From NCBI GenBank assembly GCA_007693325.1, contig REDW01000043.1, positions 1 through 51,398 on the forward strand: DNA of 51,398 nucleotides. The letters run 5' to 3'. The position numbers and the translations under genes are program-made. The notes under the pieces were generated by a model that was not told where the DNA came from, did no database searches, and saw nothing but the letters and a program-made list of their open reading frames with translations. The DNA is from Spirochaetaceae bacterium (GTDB taxonomy: Bacteria; Spirochaetota; Spirochaetia; DSM-27196; PWMO01). Below, piece after piece: positions 8,651 through 16,570 of this stretch; position 1 is the first letter of the stretch, and each line of letters begins with the position of its first letter.

Positions 8651-9145
8651 CTAAGCAACCGGCGCAATCTCGCGCACCAGCTCGGCACTCGCCGCTGCCA
8701 ACCGCTGCAGAACTGCCCGGTCGTGATCGCTGAAAGCCTCACGCTGGTGTGAATCAATATCGAGTTCGCCGATCACCAATCCCTGGTGAAAGACCGGCAC
8801 CACAATTTCGGATTTGACGTGGACGCTGCACGACAGGTAGTTTGTCTCGGCGCTTACGTCCTGAACCACCACGGTACGCTGCTGGTCGGCGGCCTGTCCG
8901 CATACGCCCTGCCCAAACGCGATCCGCAGATGCTCGGTCGGCTCGCCGGCAAACGGACCCAGCACCAGCGTTTGCTCACCGGGAACGGTGAGGTAAAACC
9001 CCACCCAGTCGTAGGAGGCAACGTGCTGCCGCAGATAATCGCACATGCGGTGCAGCCGCGCTCCCGCCGAGCCGTCTTCGTGCAGAATCGCGCACGCGTC
9101 TTGATAGAGCGTGTGCCGTTGCGCTGCGGTCATTGTTTCCAGCAT
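8651..9145 (-). CDS. msrC: GAF-domain free methionine-(R)-sulfoxide reductase
   Basis: A 164-residue single GAF-domain protein of the fRMsr (YebR) type, which reduces free methionine-R-sulfoxide with thioredoxin. Family marks seen are DWVGFYL, GQGVCGQA carrying one cysteine, a second cysteine in NYLSC, SEIVVP, and GELDIDS near the end. The third cysteine found between these in E. coli is missing, which still leaves a cysteine pair. It complements the peptide-bound MsrB encoded at 47367-47768. The start at 9145 is likely; ATG four codons later is an alternative. The gene is divergent from dapL. Confidence 0.85.
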   Translation of the reverse strand: MLETMTAAQRHTLYQDACAILHEDGSAGARLHRMCDYLRQHVASYDWVGFYLTVPGEQTLVLGPFAGEPTEHLRIAFGQGVCGQAADQQRTVVVQDVSAETNYLSCSVHVKSEIVVPVFHQGLVIGELDIDSHQREAFSDHDRAVLQRLAAASAELVREIAPVA

Positions 9146-9150
9146 AGCTC

Positions 9151-9201
9151 TTGATGTTCTCCTGCCTTGTCTCTAAGATGCCTCCACAAGGAAACAGTCC
9201 T
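9151..9201 (+). promoter_or_regulatory. dapL promoter and ribosome site
   Basis: TTGATG (9151-9156), a 17-nt spacer and TAAGAT (9174-9179) predict a start near 9186. AAGGA (9188-9192) then lies 9 nt before the dapL ATG at 9202. This is a conventional promoter and Shine-Dalgarno layout, unlike the short-leader genes nearby. Confidence 0.55.
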
Positions 9202-10428
9202 ATGATACAGATAAATGAACACTACACCAAGCTGCAGTCTTCCTACCTGTTTGTCGAGATTGCGCGGAGAGTCGAGGCGTTTCAGCAGCAGAATCCCGGC
9301 CGGGAGGTTATCAAGCTCGGTATTGGTGATGTTACGCGCGCGTTAACGCCGTCGGTTGTTCAGGCATTTCACAGTGCAATCGACGAGATGGCCAGTGACC
9401 AGAGTTTCCGCGGCTACGGCCCCGAACAGGGATACGCTTTTCTGCGTGAGGCAATAGTCGCAAGCGATTACGCACCGCGCGGTCTTGCTATCGGGGCCGA
9501 TGATGTCTTTGTCTCCGACGGTGCCAAATGCGATACCGGCAACATCCAGGAACTCTTTGATAGCGCCATAACTGTTGCCGTACCCGACCCGGTCTATCCG
9601 GTCTACGTTGATACAAACGTCATGGCGGGGCGCAGTGGAGCGTGGGACCGGGGACGATATCAGGGACTCGTCTATCTCGAGGCAACGCCGCGCAACGGCT
9701 TTGTACCCTCGCCTCCCGCCGGCCCGGTTGACTTGATCTATCTCTGTTTTCCCAATAACCCGACCGGCGTGGTTGCAACCACCGATCAGCTCGCGCGCTG
9801 GGTGGAATACGCACGCAGCAACAAAGCCCTGATTCTGTTCGATGCGGCTTACGTAGAGTTCATCCGTGACCCGAATATCCCGCATTCCATCTACGAAATC
9901 CCGGGAGCCGACGAGGTGGCAATCGAGTTCCGCAGTTTTTCCAAGACCGCCGGATTCACCGGAACCCGCTGCGCCTATACCGTAGTGCCCGCGAAGTGCA
10001 CCGCCTACCGCGCCGATGGCTCACCACACAGCGTGCGTGATCTCTGGAGCCGCCGCCAGAGTACCAAGTTCAACGGGGTATCCTACCCGGTACAGCGCGC
10101 GGCCGCCGCGGCGTGCAGCCGGCACGGCAGACACGAAATCCGGCAGCTCTCGGACTACTACCTGGAGAACGCACGCATTATTCTTGAGGCAATGCGGCTG
10201 ATAGGCTACAGCTGCAGCGGCGGTCAGGATGCACCCTATATCTGGGTGGACGCCAAAGGCGCCGGTTCCTGGGATCTGTTCGAACTGCTGCTGCACAAAG
10301 CCGGCGTAGTAACTACGCCCGGTAGCGGGTTTGGCCGCTGCGGAGAAGGGTTTATCAGGATAAGCGCTTTCAATCATCGTGAGAAGGTAGAAACCGCGGT
10401 GGAGAAGATCACCTCGGCGTTGCGCTGA
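9202..10428 (+). CDS. dapL: LL-diaminopimelate aminotransferase
   Basis: A 408-residue class I/II PLP aminotransferase of the DapL type. It converts tetrahydrodipicolinate directly to LL-diaminopimelate in lysine synthesis, skipping the succinylase or acetylase steps. The N-terminus INEHYTKLQSSYLF, KLGIGDVTR, RGYGPEQGY, SDGAKCDTGN and the PLP-lysine region SFSKTAGFTGTRC are characteristic of DapL. The usual length is about 410. The ATG at 9202 follows AAGGA; an in-frame ATG 51 nt upstream overlaps the promoter and adds no family sequence. Spirochaetes such as Leptospira are known to use DapL. Here its DAP probably serves lysine, because MurE does not look DAP-specific. Confidence 0.93.
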   Translation: MIQINEHYTKLQSSYLFVEIARRVEAFQQQNPGREVIKLGIGDVTRALTPSVVQAFHSAIDEMASDQSFRGYGPEQGYAFLREAIVASDYAPRGLAIGADDVFVSDGAKCDTGNIQELFDSAITVAVPDPVYPVYVDTNVMAGRSGAWDRGRYQGLVYLEATPRNGFVPSPPAGPVDLIYLCFPNNPTGVVATTDQLARWVEYARSNKALILFDAAYVEFIRDPNIPHSIYEIPGADEVAIEFRSFSKTAGFTGTRCAYTVVPAKCTAYRADGSPHSVRDLWSRRQSTKFNGVSYPVQRAAAAACSRHGRHEIRQLSDYYLENARIILEAMRLIGYSCSGGQDAPYIWVDAKGAGSWDLFELLLHKAGVVTTPGSGFGRCGEGFIRISAFNHREKVETAVEKITSALR

Positions 10429-10455
10429 AGCAGTGGCGCCTGATCGACAACAGAT

Positions 10456-11268
10456 TCAGAACAGGTGCCCCATCTTGCTCTTCTTGGTCTGCATGTAGAA
10501 TTCGTTATGCGGATTGGTGGTAATCTTCAGCGGTATTCGGCGCGTTACGATACAGCCGGCGGCGGTCAGCTTCTCGATCTTGTCCGGATTGTTGGTAAGC
10601 AGCGCCACCGACTCTATCCCCAGCAGCTCCAGGATCTGTGCGCCAACACCGTAATCGCGCGCTTCTGCGGGATAGCCGAGGAACTCGTTGGCCTCTACCG
10701 TATCGAGTCCGAGATCCTGAAGGTGGTAGGCCTTGATCTTGTTCAGCAATCCAATGCCGCGACCTTCCTGACGCAGATATACAACCGCGCCACATTGCTG
10801 GTCGGCCACGTAGCGTACGGCAGCCTCAAGTTGGTCACGGCAGTCACAGCGCAGCGATCCCCAGACGTCGCCGGTGTGGCACTCTGAATGCAGACGCACC
10901 GGGCAATCGATTGCGCCGTGGACGTCTCCGCGCACAATCGCGGTGTGTTCGGCTCCGCTGCCGGCTTCATGGAAACCGTATAGCGTAAAATCCCCGTAGC
11001 GTGTCGGCAGATCTACGCTGGCAACCAGCTGCACCGAGTGGCCGTCATCGGGCGGCGTTCCATCTTCGGCAGCCTTGAAGTACGCCTCCTCAGGCACGTA
11101 CGATGGTACAGCCAGAAGCTTGTTCTCCAATCTCTGCCGTTCGATCAGCGAGTGACCGTTGAGCTTCCTGGACTGCTTGTGCGGGGCGAGACCGTTGACC
11201 TCGATCAGCGGTGAATTGGTGGATAAACCAGCGTGACCACCACGGGAATCCCCGCGAGCCTTATTCAT
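10456..11268 (-). CDS. ribA: GTP cyclohydrolase II with N-terminal extension
   Basis: A 270-residue protein that opens GTP to 2,5-diamino-6-ribosylamino-4-pyrimidinone phosphate, the first step of riboflavin synthesis. The zinc site is C-x10-C-x-C (HSECHTGDVWGSLRCDCRDQ), followed by RQEGRGIGL and the nucleotide-binding TNNPDKI. Classical RibA is about 200 residues. The first 70 or so residues here form an extra segment that is not a RibB domain and that I do not recognise. The ATG at 11268 is chosen because GGAGG lies 5 nt before it; a start 10 codons upstream would bypass it. It diverges from the ribD reductase gene, so two flavin genes share one control region. No FMN riboswitch fits in the short leader. 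Confidence 0.93.
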   Translation of the reverse strand: MNKARGDSRGGHAGLSTNSPLIEVNGLAPHKQSRKLNGHSLIERQRLENKLLAVPSYVPEEAYFKAAEDGTPPDDGHSVQLVASVDLPTRYGDFTLYGFHEAGSGAEHTAIVRGDVHGAIDCPVRLHSECHTGDVWGSLRCDCRDQLEAAVRYVADQQCGAVVYLRQEGRGIGLLNKIKAYHLQDLGLDTVEANEFLGYPAEARDYGVGAQILELLGIESVALLTNNPDKIEKLTAAGCIVTRRIPLKITTNPHNEFYMQTKKSKMGHLF

Positions 11269-11312
11269 TGCGTCCTCCAGGGTAAACAACGCGCGCAAGG
11301 CGCATGCTTGGG

Positions 11313-11341
11313 AATTTAGTAAGGAATGACCGCGGTGTCAA
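11313..11341 (-). promoter_or_regulatory. ribA promoter
   Basis: On the minus strand TTGACA (11341-11336), a 17-nt spacer and TAAATT (11318-11313) form a sigma70-type promoter. The predicted leader is about 38 nt and carries GGAGG before the ribA ATG. Confidence 0.5.
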
Positions 11342-11368
11342 CGCATTCCGTCCGCCCTGTGCTTCGCG

Positions 11369-11409
11369 TTGTATTGTCGGATGCATATGCTGTAGACTGC
11401 GGCACAGGT
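11369..11409 (+). promoter_or_regulatory. ribD-reductase promoter, short leader
   Basis: TTGTAT (11369-11374), an 18-nt spacer and TAGACT (11393-11398) lie 11 nt before the ATG at 11410. The leader would be about 4 nt, with only a weak AGG near the start. Confidence 0.45.
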
Positions 11410-12084
11410 ATGATTGATCGTCCGACTGTTGTAGTGAGCTTTGCCCAGAGTCTCGACGGACGGATTGCCACCAGAAACGGCGACTCGCGCTGGATTTCCG
11501 GCAGCGAGACTCTGACCCTGGCGCACGAGCTCCGGCGCGATAACGACGCTATACTGGTGGGTATCGGTACCGTCTTGCGCGACGATCCCGAATTGTCGTG
11601 CCGCCTGGCACAAGAACACTTTTCACCACTACGGATTGTGCTCGATTCCCGGCTGCGGCTGCCCGAAGCATCGCGCATAGTACAGACTGCAACGCGTTTT
11701 CGCACGATCGTGGCAACTCTGAGCGATAGCACGCGCGAGCAGCGCGACCGTCTCAGAAATCACAATATCACAGTGGTCGACTTTGCTGCAGACCAGAGCG
11801 GAAGTGGAGTAGACCTGCAGCAACTGCTGCAGTGGCTCGCGTCGCAGGGTATCCAATCGCTGTTTGTTGAAGGAGGCAGCAGCGTGATTACCTCGTTTGT
11901 GAGACAGCGCCTGGTAGACAGACTGCTGCTGGTCATTGCGCCGATGCTTATCGGCGATGGCACACCGGCTATCGGGGATCTCGGAACCGAGGCTCTGGCG
12001 GGCGCCATCCGGCTGACGCCCCGCCAACCGCGGCAGCTCGGGCGGGACCTGGTATGGGAGTTGGAGTTCCCTCCAACGGCATGA
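11410..12084 (+). CDS. ribD: Stand-alone RibD-type pyrimidine reductase
   Basis: A 224-residue protein equal to the C-terminal reductase half of RibD/RibG, which uses NADPH to reduce 5-amino-6-(5-phosphoribosylamino)uracil. Motifs are SFAQSLDGRIA at the N-terminus, AILVGIGTVLRDDPELSCR, and FVEGGSSVITSF near residue 158. The zinc deaminase half is absent, so the deamination step must be encoded elsewhere. The ATG at 11410 is chosen over an upstream ATG at 11326 because the domain starts directly after it and the promoter lies between. It is divergent from ribA and overlaps the FkbM gene by ATGA. The symbol is used for the reductase domain only. Confidence 0.85.
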   Translation: MIDRPTVVVSFAQSLDGRIATRNGDSRWISGSETLTLAHELRRDNDAILVGIGTVLRDDPELSCRLAQEHFSPLRIVLDSRLRLPEASRIVQTATRFRTIVATLSDSTREQRDRLRNHNITVVDFAADQSGSGVDLQQLLQWLASQGIQSLFVEGGSSVITSFVRQRLVDRLLLVIAPMLIGDGTPAIGDLGTEALAGAIRLTPRQPRQLGRDLVWELEFPPTA

Positions 12085-12878
12085 GCGGGCTGCTCGGTCT
12101 GCTGCGGTCGTTGGTGGTGTACTACGCGATCCCGTGGCGTTGGTCGCGCATGCGTCGCTTCTACCGCCACTTCATCAACAGCGGCGACCTGAGCTTCGAC
12201 ATCGGCTCGCACGTAGGCAATCGCATCCACACCTGGCTCTCGCTGGGCGCGCGCGTTGTAGCGGTTGAGCCGCAACCGTCGTGCGCCGCGCTGCTGCGGG
12301 CTTTCTACGCACGCAATCAACGCGTCACACTGGTGCAGGCTGCCGTTTCAGATTCCGGTGGACACCGCGTACTGCACGTGTCACGCCGCCACCCGACCCT
12401 GGCAACCGTCTCGGCCCGCTGGGTCCAACGAGCCGCCGATACACCGGGGTTCAGCCACGTTGAATGGGATTCTACTGTTCGAGTTCCGTCTCTGACCCTC
12501 GATCAGCTGATCGAACGCCACGGACAACCGGCGTTCATCAAGGTTGACGTAGAAGGCCACGAGGACCGGGTAGTCGCGTCACTGTCCAGGCCGGTCCGTG
12601 CGCTTTCCTTCGAGTACCTGCCGGCCGATCTGACGGTTGCGCTGGCGTGCATCGATCATCTGGAATCACTGGCCGAGTATCGCTACAATCTCTCGGCCGC
12701 TGAATCGATGCGGCTGCAGTTTAACAACTGGCTCGACGCGCAAACGCTCCGGCGCCACCTGAGCTCGCTTGGCGCTGGCACGCTATCGGGTGACGTCTAC
12801 GCCCGAATTCACTCCAGCTCGGGATTATCGGTGCAGAACGCCACAAACTCTTCAAAAGTGCGTCGCAGCTCGGGGTAG
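12081..12878 (+). CDS. FkbM-family SAM methyltransferase
   Basis: A 265-residue class I methyltransferase of the FkbM type. The SAM loop is FDIGSHVGNRIHTWLS and the strand with its acidic end is VVAVEPQPSC. VKVDVEGHED (here IKVDVEGHED) is the FkbM hallmark. Such enzymes often O-methylate sugars or polyketides; the substrate here is unknown. The start codon overlaps the ribD stop (ATGA). Its last 70 nt overlap the 3' end of the convergent hybrid kinase gene, so the final 22 residues are encoded antisense to the kinase C-terminus. Confidence 0.8.
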   Translation: MSGLLGLLRSLVVYYAIPWRWSRMRRFYRHFINSGDLSFDIGSHVGNRIHTWLSLGARVVAVEPQPSCAALLRAFYARNQRVTLVQAAVSDSGGHRVLHVSRRHPTLATVSARWVQRAADTPGFSHVEWDSTVRVPSLTLDQLIERHGQPAFIKVDVEGHEDRVVASLSRPVRALSFEYLPADLTVALACIDHLESLAEYRYNLSAAESMRLQFNNWLDAQTLRRHLSSLGAGTLSGDVYARIHSSSGLSVQNATNSSKVRRSSG

Positions 12879-15214
12879 AGTTCCCGGGCGGCTCGAGGCT
12901 GCTGCTCACGCGCCGCCTCTTCAACGGCTGACGCAGCATTGCCCAGCGCCATGACGCTCAAATTCCACGCGCCGCCCTTGATTGCATGTGCCTCAAAGCG
13001 CAGGGTCTCGTAGTCGGTCTGCTCGGCGGCCCGCTCCATGACCGGCAGGCGGTCCTCAACCTTGGCAATAAACGCTTTGACCACTCGCGCTACCACGTCG
13101 CGCTTACCCATGAACGAGTCTACAGCAGAGTCGATATCAAAGATTGGCGCAGCCGGCACGGACTCAGCGTCCGACGGCTCATCCAGCGGCATCAGTTCAG
13201 CCGGCTCATCGTTGTCCGCCTTGCCGGTCTGTACCCACTTGTCGAGTACCGGAAAGACATCCCTGGCCTTGAATGGCTTGGGCAGAAAATCGTTCATCCC
13301 GACTGCCAGACATTTCTCGGCCTCTCCTTTGAGCGCGCTGGCGGTTACCGCGATGATCGGTACGCTAATGCCAAGCTCTCGGATTCGCTGCGTCGCTTCG
13401 TAGCCGTTCATTTCCGGCATCTGAACATCCATGAAGATCAGGTCAATCGGCTCCGTCCGGGCCTGGTCCACCGCCTCACGACCGTTGGCGGCAACTATGG
13501 TCTTGTAACCGCGTTTCTCCAGGATCGCCTTGAAGAGCTGCTGATTGACGAAATGATCCTCGGCCACCAGAATTGTGGTGGCCCCGGCGTGATGCGAGCT
13601 GCTCGGCGCCTGGACATCCGCCGCATCCGCCGCACCCTCCTCTTCGGGAGAACCAAGGTCAATGTCGCTGGCCGTAACGCTCTGCAGCGCATCGAAGAGT
13701 TCCTGCCGGCGTATCGGCTTGGTCACATAGGCGTTGAACCACTTGAGCAGTTTCATTTTCGCTTCGCCGGCCATACGCCCGGCCGGACTGAGCAACACCA
13801 GTCTGGTTGAGTTTATGCTCTTGTCGGCGTTGATTTCGCTGGCGAGCTGCCAACCGTCCATCCCGTGCATCAGCAGATCGATCAGCGCAACATCAAACGG
13901 CGTTCCCTGAACGGCAGCGCGCTGCAGCATTTCCAGGCCCTGCTTTCCGTTGCGGGCTTCGTGCACCTCTGCACCCCACGACTCAAGATAGCTTCGCAAC
14001 ACCGTTCGTGACAGATCGTTGTCATCAACAATCAGAACGCTGATGGAATCCGGCAGTTTCTGCGGATGCACCCGGTCAACCGGCTGCTGCAACGGAAACG
14101 GAATAGTAAACCAGAAGGTTGAGCCCTTATTCTGCTGGCTCTTTACGCCGATCTTGCCGTCCATCAGTTGCACCAGGTTACGCGATATGGAAAGGCCAAG
14201 CCCGGTCCCGCCGAAGCGACGCGTGGTTGATGAATCTACCTGTGAAAACGCAGTGAAAAGTGCCGATAGTTTGGTCTCGGGGATGCCGATGCCGGAGTCA
14301 ATCACTTCAAACATAATTACCACGCTGTCGTTATCCTGGCGTAGCGGAGTAACCCGCAGATAGACGTGGCCCTTGGCGGTGAACTTGACGGCGTTGTTGA
14401 ACAGATTGACGATGATCTGGCGCAGCCTGGCAGGATCTCCCTTGATGACTCGCGGCAGTCGCGGGTCGAGATAGAGCAGAGCTTCGAGTCCTTTCTTGTG
14501 AGCCTCGAGGCTCACGAGATCCACCGCTTCTTCGGTCATCTCGGACAGCTCAAACTCAATCACTTCCAGCGACAGTTTTCCCGCTTCGATCTTGGAGAAG
14601 TCCAGTATATCGTTGATCAGATTGAGCAACACTTCCGCCGAGAAACGGATCTGCTGCGCATATTCACGCTGCTCTTCATCAAGGCCGGTGTCCAGGATCA
14701 GCTCGGTCATACCGGTGATAGTGTGCAGCGGAGTTCTGATCTCGTGACTCATGTTGGCAAGGAAGGCTGACTTGGTTCTTGTGGCGCGCTCGGCCAGTTC
14801 CTTTTCCTGCTTGAGCCTGTCCTCACCGCTCTTCTGTTCGGTGATATCCTCGAGTACCGCGAACACAAATGGTGAGTGCTGCTGTGAAACTACGTAGGTC
14901 ACGTCCATGCGGCACCACGCCTCGCCGCCGCCGGCGCTATGGTAGCGCAGGTTGGCCCGAAAATGGTTGTCGCCATCGGTAGACAGACTGTCAAGCAGAC
15001 GCTGAAAGCGGTCCGCATCCTCGGCAACCACAAACGACTGCAGCCGTTCGCCTTTGAGTTCGCTCTCAAAGCGGCCAAACATCGTTTCGACTAACCGGTT
15101 GGTGTGAATAATCCGCACGGTAGTATCGAGCACCAGCATGCCGACTGGTGAGTGCTCGAAGATTACCTGAAACTGCCGGCCAAGCGGAGATAACGACACG
15201 GGCGCCGCCTGCAT
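12809..15214 (-). CDS. Soluble hybrid histidine kinase PAS-HisKA-HATPase-REC-REC-HPt
   Basis: An 801-residue phosphorelay kinase with no membrane segment. It has a PAS domain (about 10-125), the phosphorylated histidine in NMSHEIRTP (about 157), and the ATP site with NLFNNAVKF and FGGTGLGLSIS. REC1 starts at VLIVDDND (about 390, Asp in ALIDLLMHG near 445) and REC2 at ILVAEDHFVNQQ (about 545, Asp in FMDVQMPEMNG near 591). The C-terminal HPt domain has its histidine in HAIKGG near 742. The layout resembles BarA/ArcB-like kinases but is cytoplasmic. It is coupled to the upstream regulator gene through a TGATG stop/start junction. Signal and output are unknown. Confidence 0.9.
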   Translation of the reverse strand: MQAAPVSLSPLGRQFQVIFEHSPVGMLVLDTTVRIIHTNRLVETMFGRFESELKGERLQSFVVAEDADRFQRLLDSLSTDGDNHFRANLRYHSAGGGEAWCRMDVTYVVSQQHSPFVFAVLEDITEQKSGEDRLKQEKELAERATRTKSAFLANMSHEIRTPLHTITGMTELILDTGLDEEQREYAQQIRFSAEVLLNLINDILDFSKIEAGKLSLEVIEFELSEMTEEAVDLVSLEAHKKGLEALLYLDPRLPRVIKGDPARLRQIIVNLFNNAVKFTAKGHVYLRVTPLRQDNDSVVIMFEVIDSGIGIPETKLSALFTAFSQVDSSTTRRFGGTGLGLSISRNLVQLMDGKIGVKSQQNKGSTFWFTIPFPLQQPVDRVHPQKLPDSISVLIVDDNDLSRTVLRSYLESWGAEVHEARNGKQGLEMLQRAAVQGTPFDVALIDLLMHGMDGWQLASEINADKSINSTRLVLLSPAGRMAGEAKMKLLKWFNAYVTKPIRRQELFDALQSVTASDIDLGSPEEEGAADAADVQAPSSSHHAGATTILVAEDHFVNQQLFKAILEKRGYKTIVAANGREAVDQARTEPIDLIFMDVQMPEMNGYEATQRIRELGISVPIIAVTASALKGEAEKCLAVGMNDFLPKPFKARDVFPVLDKWVQTGKADNDEPAELMPLDEPSDAESVPAAPIFDIDSAVDSFMGKRDVVARVVKAFIAKVEDRLPVMERAAEQTDYETLRFEAHAIKGGAWNLSVMALGNAASAVEEAAREQQPRAARELYPELRRTFEEFVAFCTDNPELE

Positions 15215-16467
15215 CAGAAGTTCATTTTGAGTATTTCGGTGGCCTTCTTACGGACCGCCTGCGGCTTCAACGGCTTGATCATGTAGCTCTTGACGCCCAG
15301 CTTGAGCGCGCGCACCACCGTCTCCTGCTGCGACAGCGCTGACAGTACGATCACCGGCAGGTCCTTGCGCCGCTTGGTCAAATCGCTGAGAACCTGGAAA
15401 CCGTCCATCTCGGGCATCATCAGGTCCAGGAAGATGAGATCTGCGGTTTCCGCGACAGGATCGCTGACAAACTCGCGTCCGTTGCCAAACGGCTTGATTG
15501 AAAACTGCGTATCGGAAAACGCTGTCTTGATCAGCTCCTGAATCACAAGGTCATCATCAACCACGGCTATGGTGAGGTTTTCGTCGAGTTCGTGCAGGTC
15601 AAACTGCTGTGCCTTCTCGGACTCGAACTTCATGTCGATCGACTCGCCGCGATCCTTCTTGGGAGCCTGTACCTGCAGAAATTCCTGTTGCGCGGTTTTT
15701 TGCGACGGATCGATATAGTTGCCGGTCTTCCTGCCGAGCAGTCCGCTCATCGCCTGCTCCAGGTTGTTGCTGACCCCGATTTCTGCCATCTCTTCACGCC
15801 CGGCGACGTACTGGGCAACAAACTCCGAATTGGTCAGAATCCTGACGTTGCGCGGTTTGGCGTACTGAAGGATGGTGTTGAGCAACACGCCCAGCTTGAT
15901 GGAGTCTGCCGAGGTGATATCCACGCTTGACATCATCACCAGCACTTTGACCAGCGACAGGTCGTAGAGATCCAGCAGCTCCTTGATCTTGTAGCGCAAC
16001 AGTTCGATCTTCTCTTTGTTCAGTCCCTGGGCCACTTCGACAAATACTATGTCATCGTTGACGTGCGCCTCCACAATACAGGGGGAGTTGTCCATGTCCA
16101 CCTGGACCCCCAGGCTCTCGGAGACGGCCCTGAGCAGTGCATCTACGCGCACCGGCTTAGTGAAGAACTTCTTGACGCCGAAGCGCGCCACCTGCAGCAG
16201 TTTCTCGCGGTCAACCTTGGCCGAAGCCATGATCACCGCTATGCCTGCGGTATTGGGGTCCTGGCGCAGCTTCTCGAGCACCTCGAGCGAACTGCTTCTG
16301 GACAGGTAATAGTCCATGATGACCAATTCGGGCATCAACTGGCGAATCTTGACCGAGGCATCCAGCCCGTTGACCGCAACAGAGACCTCAAACCCGTACT
16401 CGATCAGCTTCTTGGTGAGAAAATCACGGAAGAGCGCGGACTCATCAACAACGAGAATCTTTTTCAT
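15214..16467 (-). CDS. Two-receiver response regulator with central STAS-like region
   Basis: A 417-residue protein. REC1 (about 1-120) starts MKKILVVDESALF with the phospho-Asp in IMDYYL near 51. A central region (about 135-265) runs from DDIVFVEVAQGLNKEK to VRILTNSEFVAQYV. REC2 (about 296-415) has the Asp in FLDLMMPEMDG near 345. The middle alternates strands and helices and has MSSVDITSADSIKLGVLL, resembling a STAS/anti-sigma antagonist fold, though I would not rule out another fold. There is no DNA-binding domain. The ATG at 16467 is chosen because REC1 begins there, although the open frame extends further upstream. It is the first gene of a two-gene operon with the hybrid kinase. Confidence 0.82.
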   Translation of the reverse strand: MKKILVVDESALFRDFLTKKLIEYGFEVSVAVNGLDASVKIRQLMPELVIMDYYLSRSSSLEVLEKLRQDPNTAGIAVIMASAKVDREKLLQVARFGVKKFFTKPVRVDALLRAVSESLGVQVDMDNSPCIVEAHVNDDIVFVEVAQGLNKEKIELLRYKIKELLDLYDLSLVKVLVMMSSVDITSADSIKLGVLLNTILQYAKPRNVRILTNSEFVAQYVAGREEMAEIGVSNNLEQAMSGLLGRKTGNYIDPSQKTAQQEFLQVQAPKKDRGESIDMKFESEKAQQFDLHELDENLTIAVVDDDLVIQELIKTAFSDTQFSIKPFGNGREFVSDPVAETADLIFLDLMMPEMDGFQVLSDLTKRRKDLPVIVLSALSQQETVVRALKLGVKSYMIKPLKPQAVRKKATEILKMNF

Positions 16468-16491
16468 TGGCCTGTTGCTCCTCCCTTTGAC

Positions 16492-16520
16492 GTTATAAGG
16501 GTAATCGTTTGATTTTGCAA
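16492..16520 (-). promoter_or_regulatory. Promoter of the regulator-kinase operon
   Basis: On the minus strand TTGCAA (16520-16515), a 17-nt spacer and TATAAC (16497-16492) lie upstream of the regulator ATG at 16467. The predicted leader is about 18 nt and holds GGGAGGAG, placed rather far (12 nt) from the ATG. Confidence 0.55.
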
Positions 16521-16532
16521 GCAAGCCGCGCG

Positions 16533-16570
16533 TTGACACGTGCAGAGGCCGGCGGATAGTATTGCCGACA
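16533..16570 (+). promoter_or_regulatory. Phosphohexomutase promoter, very short leader
   Basis: A perfect TTGACA (16533-16538), an 18-nt spacer and TAGTAT (16557-16562) lie 8 nt before the ATG at 16571. No Shine-Dalgarno site is seen. It is back to back with the regulator-operon promoter, with 12 nt between their -35 boxes. Confidence 0.6.

Noticed and set aside
11269-11345. FMN riboswitch upstream of ribA
   Set aside because: The leader is only about 38 nt, too short for an RFN element, and none of its conserved blocks are seen.
12986-13810. Long plus-strand frames opposite the hybrid kinase
   Set aside because: The minus strand encodes REC and HPt domains with all key residues, so the plus frames are shadows.
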